Source: DATFLS01 sp964413425 (lineage in GTDB: Bacteria > Fidelibacterota > JAANXI01). From it: 15,339 bases of DNA. Every line of letters starts with the position of its first letter. Position 1 is the first letter of the stretch. The position numbers and the translations under genes are program-made. Under the pieces are notes generated by a model, which made no database searches, had not been told where the DNA came from, and worked only from the letters and a program-made list of their open reading frames with translations. This document shows positions 8,018-12,821 of the stretch, piece after piece. The stretch covers positions 1-15,339 of the forward strand of contig CAYPST010000100.1 in the NCBI GenBank assembly GCA_964413425.1, read 5' to 3'.

Positions 8018-8053
8018 ATGAATGAAACAATCAAACTGAACACATCAGGGTGA
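8018..8053 (+). CDS. Possible leader peptide 2 abutting S4
   Basis: The TAA of the first tiny frame is followed immediately by ATG 8018, which opens an 11-residue frame in the same phase, MNETIKLNTSG. It stops at 8051-8053, five bases before the S4 start codon at 8059. The stop-ATG contact and the short final gap are typical of translational coupling. It has no ribosome site of its own, so it would depend on re-initiation. Confidence 0.35.
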   Translation: MNETIKLNTSG

Positions 8054-8058
8054 TATCT

Positions 8059-8661
8059 ATGAAAAACACAGATTCCAAGGTAAAAAGATCCCGGCATCTG
8101 GGGGTGCCGCTGACACCGAAGGCCTCAAGTTATATGGACCGCAAACCCTATCCGCCGGGACAACACGGACGGATGAAGCGCCGGCGCAGGATGTCAAACT
8201 ACAAGCAGCAGCTCCTTGAGAAGCAGAAGCTGGCGGCACAATATAATGTCCAGGAAGATCAGATGGCCAATTATTTTGAGAAGGCGACCAGTCTGCAGGG
8301 ATATACTATCGATCGCTTAATCCAGCAGCTGGAGACGCGACTGGATGCCATGGTATTACGGGGTGGCCTGTCCCACACTATCTATCAGGCACGGCAAATG
8401 GTCTCTCATGGGCATATCCAGGTGAATGGTAAAAAGGTGGATATCCCCTCCCATCAGGTCAAGGTCGGGGACAAGATATCGGTTCGTGAGAAAAGCCGGA
8501 AAATCGACGCCTTTACTGATGCCCTGCAAAACGCGCATCCGCCGGAGTACCTGGACCTGTCCAAGCCGGAAATGACTGTTGAGTTTGTCCGGCTGCCGGA
8601 ACGAGACGAAGTGCCGGTAGAGTGTGATATCACCCAGGTAATTGAGTATTATTCGCGGTAA
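8059..8661 (+). CDS. rpsD: 30S ribosomal protein S4, zinc-free (C-minus) type
   Basis: S4 is a primary 16S rRNA-binding protein of the small subunit. ATG 8059 (weak AGGG at 8047-8050) gives 200 residues; an upstream in-frame GTG at 8050 is less likely. RKPYPPGQHGR (about 29-39) and LLEKQKLAAQYNV (about 52-64) are S4 signatures. The S4 RNA-binding domain covers about residues 91-155, including MVSHGHIQVNGKKVDIPS. The end, VIEYYSR, is typical. The N-terminus (KVKRSRHLGVPLTPKASSYM) lacks the four Cys of zinc-binding S4 and resembles the free-standing S4 of Streptomyces. It is not in the usual S13-S11-S4-RpoA cluster but alone, with its own promoter and leader. It may be a second, zinc-sparing copy; whether the genome has another S4 cannot be seen. 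Confidence 0.95.
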   Translation: MKNTDSKVKRSRHLGVPLTPKASSYMDRKPYPPGQHGRMKRRRRMSNYKQQLLEKQKLAAQYNVQEDQMANYFEKATSLQGYTIDRLIQQLETRLDAMVLRGGLSHTIYQARQMVSHGHIQVNGKKVDIPSHQVKVGDKISVREKSRKIDAFTDALQNAHPPEYLDLSKPEMTVEFVRLPERDEVPVECDITQVIEYYSR

Positions 8662-8740
8662 TTCTCTTTTCCGGCGATTTACAATAAGGGATCATAATGC
8701 TTTGGGCAGAAAGGTGAAAGGTAATACCGGAAAGCCACTT

Positions 8741-8827
8741 CTATGGTTGATCGGTCAGCTCAAAAGGAATCCACTCAATCATGAAAATGCGCCTCCGGTC
8801 GTCCCGGTCATATACATACAGGATCCG
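8741..8827 (-). pseudogene. Possible remnant of a RelE/HigB-like toxin C-terminus
   Basis: Read on the minus strand from the stop at 8828-8830 to TAG at 8741-8743, this gives 28 codons: RILYVYDRDDRRRIFMIEWI followed by PFELTDQP. The strand-turn-strand pattern (R-I-L-Y-x-Y-D, then R-R-x-I-F) resembles the end of RelE/HigB-family toxins, which normally have about 60-80 residues ahead of it. No full-length frame or start codon is available except an internal ATG at 8782. It lies just downstream, on the same strand, of the small gene at 8843-8944. Similarity is judged by eye; chance is a real alternative. Confidence 0.25.
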
Positions 8828-8842
8828 TTAATCGCCCGGTGA

Positions 8843-8944
8843 TTACCGTTCGTTGGCAGTCTTCTTATATCCTTCCCGTACCAGCTCCAGTTCTTTTTGC
8901 TGGGGCTCGTTTTGGTTACTGGTGTTGAATGTTTCTTTGCTCAT
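8843..8944 (-). CDS. Small 33-residue protein of unknown function
   Basis: The minus-strand frame starts with ATG at 8944-8942, preceded by a purine-rich stretch containing AGGAGGG and then AAGG four bases from the ATG, and ends in TAA at 8843. The product is polar and charged with no Cys or membrane segment: a Gln/Asn-rich start (MSKETFNTSNQNEPQQ) and a helix-prone end (KELELVREGYKKTANER). The (L/V)REGY pattern is loosely like the tail of MazE-type antitoxins, but there is no DNA-binding part, so this is weak. It could be a genuine small protein or the truncated first gene of a decayed two-gene unit with the frame at 8741-8827. No good promoter is seen. Confidence 0.45.
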   Translation of the reverse strand: MSKETFNTSNQNEPQQKELELVREGYKKTANER

Positions 8945-8994
8945 ATCGCCTTCTCACCCTCCTGTTATATACGATAAACCTGAGGTAGGGAGTT

Positions 8995-9013
8995 CAAATC
9001 ATGGGCTGATTTG
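8995..9013. repeat. Inverted repeat upstream of the small minus-strand gene
   Basis: CAAATCA (8995-9001) and TGATTTG (9007-9013) are perfect 7-bp arms with a 5-base spacer, about 50 bases upstream of the start of the 33-residue gene. It overlaps a minus-strand TTGAAC (8997-8992) that could be a -35 box, although the nearest TATATA (8971-8966) is 20 bases away. The size and spacing suit a dimeric repressor site. Confidence 0.3.
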
Positions 9014-9174
9014 GAATAGGACGGCCATGTTACGCATTGACAGGAAAGTATCCAGGCTCAGAGGGAACAGCGCACTCCTCGTGTTGTCTGCCATTGTAAA
9101 AATATCGCGCTGAAATGATGACATATTATATCCTGAAAAGTTAGTGGAAAAAATGGGTAAAATTTGTTAAGAAG

Positions 9175-9203
9175 TAGTTAAAAGAACGAATCATATGTAT
9201 AAA
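9175..9203 (+). promoter_or_regulatory. Weak promoter candidate for the aldo/keto reductase
   Basis: TATAAA (9198-9203) lies 17 bases after TAGTTA (9175-9180) in an AT-rich stretch just before the gene. The -35 match is poor, so this would be a weak or activator-dependent promoter. Confidence 0.25.
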
Positions 9204-9234
9204 AAGAGTGGCTCAGACCGAAAGGAGATACAGT

Positions 9235-10224
9235 ATGACTGATCGACGGGAATTTTTAAAAACACTGGCCGGATTCACGGCTGGCATAATGCTCCCATTC
9301 GAAGCATTTTCAGGTAGTCAGAGTGACCGACTGGGAGAACTGCTCCCGTTGCGCAAGTTGGGCAGTACCGGTGAAGAGGTCACCATACTTGGCGTGGGCG
9401 GCTATCACATCGGAGGCAGCATGAGCGAGAAGGAAGCCCAGCGCACCATCGAGGCGGCCCTGGAAGGCGGTATCCGGTTTTTTGATACGGCGGAATCGTA
9501 TCAGGATGGGGAGAGCGAAAGGCGGTACGGCCGGTACCTGACCCCGAAATACCGGGATGACGTGTTCCTCATGACCAAATCCACCGCCAGAGATGGTCAG
9601 ACCGCCCGAGAACACCTGGAGGGTTCCCTGAAGCGCCTGGATACCGACTATGTTGATCTCTGGCAGGTGCATTCACTGCAGAGCCCGCAGGATGTGGACA
9701 ATCGTATTCAGAACGATGTTCCGGACGTGTTTCAGTGGGCGCAGGAAACCGGCAAGGCCCGGTACATCGGGTTCACCGGTCATGCTGATCCCAATGCCCA
9801 TTATCATATGCTGGAAGAAACCGACTTCTTCGCCACGGCCCAGATGCCTGTGAATCCCATCGATGCTGCCAGCGAACACAGTTTTATCCGGACAGTCGTT
9901 CCCACTGTCACGAAGCGGAACATGGGATTGCTGGCCATGAAGACCCTGGCGGATGGCCGCTTCTTTGCAAAGAAAGAACGCGTCGGCTGGAATTCGGATA
10001 ATCCGGTTATTCCTGATCATATCCGGATCCGGGACGCCATCCACTTTGCATTTTCCATGCCTGTCAGTGTGCTCATTACCGGACCGGATAATGCGGAAAT
10101 GCTGCAGGAGAAAATACGGCTGGCCCGATCCTTTGCGGGATTGAGTGAAAGCGACCGGGAACAGATTATCGATAAAGTCGCTGAGTTTGCAAACGGCAAT
10201 GTCGAATATTATAAGGATGTGTGA
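9235..10224 (+). CDS. Tat-exported aldo/keto reductase
   Basis: Aldo/keto reductase, NAD(P)H-dependent carbonyl reductase fold. ATG 9235 follows AAAGGAGAT (AGGAG 9223-9227, seven-base spacing); the in-frame GTG at 9208 has no ribosome site. The 329 residues begin MTDRREFLKT, a twin-arginine signal (RRxFLK), with a hydrophobic stretch at 11-25. The AKR tetrad is complete: Asp84 and Tyr89 (FFDTAESY), Lys115 (MTKS) and His146 (WQVHS). The barrel starts at about residue 38 (LRKLGSTGEEVTILGVGG). Near the end ITGPDNAEML (281-290) occupies the usual cofactor-binding region. Export of a nicotinamide enzyme implies it folds with bound cofactor before Tat transport, or that the signal-like N-terminus is retained. 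The substrate is unknown. It appears monocistronic. Confidence 0.9.
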   Translation: MTDRREFLKTLAGFTAGIMLPFEAFSGSQSDRLGELLPLRKLGSTGEEVTILGVGGYHIGGSMSEKEAQRTIEAALEGGIRFFDTAESYQDGESERRYGRYLTPKYRDDVFLMTKSTARDGQTAREHLEGSLKRLDTDYVDLWQVHSLQSPQDVDNRIQNDVPDVFQWAQETGKARYIGFTGHADPNAHYHMLEETDFFATAQMPVNPIDAASEHSFIRTVVPTVTKRNMGLLAMKTLADGRFFAKKERVGWNSDNPVIPDHIRIRDAIHFAFSMPVSVLITGPDNAEMLQEKIRLARSFAGLSESDREQIIDKVAEFANGNVEYYKDV

Positions 10225-10232
10225 TTGCGGTA

Positions 10233-10346
10233 CGAGATGTTATCTCGGAGGTGGGGTGGTGGAAGGAGAATAAAAACCCTCCCGCCATTCCACGAGATCC
10301 CCGCGTAATTCTAATAATTTTTCCCACCCCAGCGGATCCTTCCGCT
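10233..10346 (+). ncRNA. Candidate structured RNA or 3' UTR after the reductase gene
   Basis: Many segments are complementary. CGAGAT (10233-10238) pairs with ATCTCG (10242-10247), which could instead pair with a second CGAGAT (10293-10298). GTGGAA (10259-10264) pairs with TTCCAC (10288-10293). TGGGGTGG (10252-10259) pairs with CCACCCCA (10324-10331). AGCGGA/TCCGCT form a 6-bp hairpin (10331-10336/10341-10346). Some pairings exclude others, as in switching RNAs. No known RNA family is recognised. It begins nine bases after the reductase stop and could simply be its 3' UTR. Confidence 0.25.
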
Positions 10347-10361
10347 TCACTTTCTACAGCA

Positions 10362-10543
10362 TGACAGGAAATATCCTATACTGCCAACAAAATAAGCCGA
10401 TAATAACTCCTGTGGGGATGGAAAAGCGGATATGTCATAACAACTCTCCTTCATACTCCGGCATATCCGCTTTTCTCCTAATCTTCTGATGTCATGCACG
10501 CTCTGTTGACTCAAATAGCACTCCCCACCGTGACAGGAAATAT
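10362..10543 (+). repeat. 13-bp direct repeat TGACAGGAAATAT
   Basis: TGACAGGAAATAT occurs at 10362-10374 and 10531-10543, flanking the first long stem-loop. A near copy with one inserted base (TGACAGGAAAGTAT) lies at 9038-9051 in the gap before the reductase gene. They could be binding sites for one regulator, or traces of an inserted element; no coding content lies between them. Confidence 0.35.
10421..10475. terminator. Long stem-loop, possible bidirectional terminator
   Basis: Perfect 14-bp arms, GAAAAGCGGATATG (10421-10434) and CATATCCGCTTTTC (10462-10475), enclose a 27-base pyrimidine-rich loop containing CTCTCCT (10444-10450). Each arm gives a short T-run on one strand, so it could end transcripts from both convergent neighbours, but four T residues is weak for a terminator. 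The stem is closely similar in layout to that at 10788-10842. Confidence 0.45.
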
Positions 10544-10700
10544 TTTCTTGTTTCTCGCTTTCGTACAGAAAAAGTATCGAAGGATCCCGGTTATCCGCCG
10601 TATCCGTTTAGGTAAGTCAGCGTAAAATCCAGTTATCTCAGAAAAATCCCGAAAATTTCTGTGCGTGATAGATACTTGATAATAATAACGATAACAGCTC

Positions 10701-10729
10701 ATCACAACAGGCAGGCTCTTTTTTATAAG
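10701..10729 (+). promoter_or_regulatory. Weak promoter candidate before the second stem-loop
   Basis: ATCACA (10701-10706) and TATAAG (10724-10729) are separated by 17 bases. They match four and five of six consensus positions respectively. Transcription from here would start near 10736 and run about 110 bases to the T-run at 10838-10845. Confidence 0.25.
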
Positions 10730-10735
10730 TAATAA

Positions 10736-10845
10736 AGGAATGGTTATTGCACTCTTCCCTTGTGAAAAAATAAACCGGCACCACGAGAAAAAGCGGGCAC
10801 CCTCCTACTCTCCTATCGTTAACCATCAGGCGCCCGCTTTTTTTT
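10736..10845 (+). ncRNA. Candidate small RNA with pyrimidine loop
   Basis: The interval between the promoter candidate (10701-10729) and the terminator-like hairpin has the size of a small regulatory RNA. Its hairpin loop carries CCTCCT (10801-10806) and CTCTCCT (10808-10814), complementary to Shine-Dalgarno sequences. That loop design is known from small RNAs that block ribosome binding. There is no recognised family and the promoter is weak, so the hairpin may be only the terminator of the minus-strand gene. Confidence 0.22.
10788..10845. terminator. Terminator-like stem-loop with T8 tail
   Basis: AAAAAGCGGGC (10788-10798) pairs perfectly with GCCCGCTTTTT (10832-10842) around a 33-base loop. 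It is followed by T residues through 10845 (eight in all). On the minus strand it gives five T residues, so it can serve the minus-strand DegT-like gene ending at 10957 as well as plus-strand RNA. The loop is unusually long for a plain terminator. Confidence 0.6.
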
Positions 10846-10956
10846 ACCCTTCTCCGATTACAACCCTTAGCGGATATACAGGTTTATACAGAAAATCACC
10901 TCGGATTCGGCATGGGGGATCCCTATCTCCGGTAACTGTCTTCGGTGGTAAAACAT

Positions 10957-12318
10957 TCAGGCCCGGACCAGTTGTTCCGAGTGTTCGTGGATCTTCCGGA
11001 GTGCGTTTGCGATGTCATCTATATCCCGTTGGGTGCCAAGCAGCATGCGCTGGCTGAACCAGACGGCTTCTTTACACAGTTGATCATTATCTGGACAGTG
11101 GTTCTGTTCGCGGTATTCCTGCAGTCGCTGTTCAGAAAAAAGCCGCCTGAATCCTCTGGAACTTAATGCTTCCTCAATCAGGCCGTCCTTATTCTGCGGT
11201 CCGTATCCGCCGGAGCAGGGGATCCCCTCCGCCCGGAGTGCCTCCAGGAATTTCTCCCTGGGAAGCTCGTGAAAAAATGCCTTTTTATACCGGAACGGAT
11301 AGAGATGGTAGGCGGATCGGGTCGCCCCCTCGGTCAGTCTGTAGGGGAGAATACCGGGGATATCTTCGATACGGGAGGTCAGATAGAGGGCATTCTCCAG
11401 CCGGCGATCCGCATCTGCCTGAATGCGCTTCATCTGGGACAGCAGGATACCGGCCTGCATTTCCGTCATCCGGTAGTTGGTGCCCCGCATGGGGAACGTG
11501 CTTGTCCGGGGGATATTGCCATAGGGGCGGCCGCAGTTATGAAAGGCATGGCATCTGTCCATGATTTCCTCATCATTCCCGAGGATTGCCCCGCCTTCTC
11601 CGGAGGGCAGATGTTTCGAGTTCTGGAAACTGAAGCATCCCAGATCGGCCAGGGTGCCGCACTTCTTGCCCTGATATTCCGCCAGCCAGGCCTGGCAGGC
11701 GTCTTCGATGACTACAAGGTTATGCTTCTTTGCAATAGCATTAATTTTGTCCATTTCTGTGGGAAGGCCCAGGATATGCACAGGCAGTATCGCTCGCGTC
11801 CGGTCGGTGATTCGTTCTTCAATCTTGTCCGGGTTCATGGTGAAGGTTTCGGGATCGGTATCGACAAATACCGGCAGGGCTTTCATCCAGAAGACCACAT
11901 TGTAGGTGGCAATGAAGGTATATGGCGGGACCAGCACTTCGTCCCCGGCATCAATCCCGAGCGTATGGAGCGCTACCAGCAGTGCGGTGGTTCCGCTGGC
12001 CGTGGCCAGACAGCGCTTGGCGCCCATGAGTTTGGCATACTGCTCTTCGAAGGTTGAGACGGTTTCTCCCCAGCCTCGATACCAGTTTCCGCTCCGTAAA
12101 ATACTGATCATATTCTCCTCGGCATCGGTATCCCAGATGGGCCAGGATGGAAAGGGCTTAGTGCGAACGGGAGTGCCGCCTAACAGAGCAGGCCCGTTGT
12201 TACTGGAATACACGGAAGGTGTGAGTGCCTGGAGGGAATGCCCGGCCAGGGCGAGCCCGGCAATTCCCAGTGAGCTGCGGCGCAAAAAGGTGCGCCTGGA
12301 TTGTGGATTTTTGTCCAT
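10957..12318 (-). CDS. Tat-exported DegT/DnrJ/EryC1/StrS-type PLP enzyme
   Basis: Fold-type I PLP enzyme of the sugar aminotransferase family. The start at 12318 has GGGGAG eight bases upstream. The 453 residues begin with a twin-arginine signal (SRRTFLR at 7-13, then a hydrophobic stretch at 17-32). PALLGGTPVRTKPFPSWP (43-60) is the usual N-terminal segment of the subgroup related to inosose and aminoshikimate-type enzymes. The phosphate-binding SGTTA is at 108-112, Asp206 (VIEDACQA) faces the pyridine nitrogen, and the Schiff-base lysine is Lys235 (FQNSKHLPSGEGG), so transamination or dehydration chemistry is possible. NYRMTEMQAG (281-290) is also conserved. These enzymes are normally cytoplasmic; Tat export, which carries folded cofactor-bound proteins, would place this one in the periplasm. 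The substrate is unknown. Gene and promoter are separate from both neighbours. Confidence 0.93.
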   Translation of the reverse strand: MDKNPQSRRTFLRRSSLGIAGLALAGHSLQALTPSVYSSNNGPALLGGTPVRTKPFPSWPIWDTDAEENMISILRSGNWYRGWGETVSTFEEQYAKLMGAKRCLATASGTTALLVALHTLGIDAGDEVLVPPYTFIATYNVVFWMKALPVFVDTDPETFTMNPDKIEERITDRTRAILPVHILGLPTEMDKINAIAKKHNLVVIEDACQAWLAEYQGKKCGTLADLGCFSFQNSKHLPSGEGGAILGNDEEIMDRCHAFHNCGRPYGNIPRTSTFPMRGTNYRMTEMQAGILLSQMKRIQADADRRLENALYLTSRIEDIPGILPYRLTEGATRSAYHLYPFRYKKAFFHELPREKFLEALRAEGIPCSGGYGPQNKDGLIEEALSSRGFRRLFSEQRLQEYREQNHCPDNDQLCKEAVWFSQRMLLGTQRDIDDIANALRKIHEHSEQLVRA

Positions 12319-12331
12319 AACAGGTTCTCCC

Positions 12332-12349
12332 CGAAGGAACTTTCCTTCG
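12332..12349 (-). promoter_or_regulatory. Hairpin in the DegT-like mRNA leader
   Basis: CGAAGGAA (12332-12339) and TTCCTTCG (12342-12349) form a compact hairpin immediately upstream of the GGGGAG ribosome site of the minus-strand gene. It could limit ribosome access or stabilise the leader RNA. Confidence 0.4.
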
Positions 12350-12432
12350 TATTTCTTGTTTGCGCAGAACTTCGGTGTATGCGGTTTCCTGGCAAATAAC
12401 CAGGTGAACGTGCACTGTGTATTTGTAATTCT

Positions 12433-12461
12433 ATTATATTATCATTCCGATGAAATGGCAA
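12433..12461 (-). promoter_or_regulatory. Sigma70-type promoter of the DegT-like gene
   Basis: On the minus strand TTGCCA (12461-12456) is followed after exactly 17 bases by a perfect TATAAT (12438-12433). Transcription would start near 12426, giving a leader of about 108 bases that includes the hairpin at 12332-12349. Confidence 0.7.
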
Positions 12462-12821
12462 CGATTTAAGATGCGATTTTATGGGTGCCGTGTGGACTCT
12501 TCTCAGTTAACACATCCGGGTGACAGAAGCGTGATCTATCCGGCCCGATCCTCGCCGGGCGGAATTTGTCAGAATGATGATGCAGCCCACCTCCGGGAAT
12601 TCTGTCCGGGGCATCAGAATGAAACCTGTCTGCACATACCCGGTGGCGGTTTCTTCGAGCCCGGATAACAGGACGAATGAGACGTCTGATGATGTGTGAC
12701 TTGTAAAAAACTCTCATTCGATACTTCGCCTGAGAGAAGAATTTATTATATTGGCAGTACAAAGGTTACATTGGTTTACCATTAAGAGATTTTCTGTCAA
12801 ATCCGTAGAACAGGTACCACT
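12462..12821. other. Divergent intergenic stretch
   Basis: It separates the divergent DegT-like and ceramidase-like genes. No credible gene is seen. It contains GCCCG/CGGGC (12543-12547/12556-12560) without a T-tract and a perfect 9-bp inverted repeat, CGAATGAGA (12674-12682) and TCTCATTCG (12712-12720), with a 29-base loop. TATATT (12747-12752) may be a -10 element for the rightward gene, but no good -35 accompanies it. The length suggests room for regulators; none is identified. Confidence 0.45.

Larger units (their letters stand above)
8662..9234. other. Gap between S4 and the aldo/keto reductase gene
   Basis: No terminator is seen after S4. The stretch holds a 33-residue minus-strand frame (8843-8944), a remnant-like frame (8741-8827) and an inverted repeat (8995-9013). 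The part from 9014 to 9180 is AT-rich toward its end with no recognised gene. On the plus strand the longer open frames are shadows without ribosome sites. Confidence 0.5.
10225..10956. other. 732-base convergent non-coding gap
   Basis: This lies between the ends of the convergent aldo/keto reductase and DegT-like genes. No credible protein gene is seen; open frames lack ribosome sites and family character. It contains a cluster of mutually complementary segments (10233-10346), two look-alike stem-loops (10421-10475 and 10788-10842), a 13-bp direct repeat and a weak promoter candidate. The part from 10550 to 10700 and from 10846 to 10956 shows nothing clear. This is far longer than needed for termination alone. 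Confidence 0.6.

Noticed and set aside
8853..9113. 86-codon plus-strand open frame in the gap after S4
   Set aside because: No ribosome site, odd composition, and it overlaps a better supported small minus-strand frame.
10511..11057. Short open frames around the second long hairpin
   Set aside because: They run through the stem-loop and the end of the DegT-like gene without ribosome sites.
11269..12057. 262-codon plus-strand open frame opposite the DegT-like gene
   Set aside because: It is antisense to a protein with full PLP-enzyme motifs, has no ribosome site and no recognisable domain; GC-rich codons leave open shadows.
12450..12762. Open frames on both strands in the divergent gap
   Set aside because: No ribosome site, no family similarity by eye, and they mirror each other; treated as non-coding.
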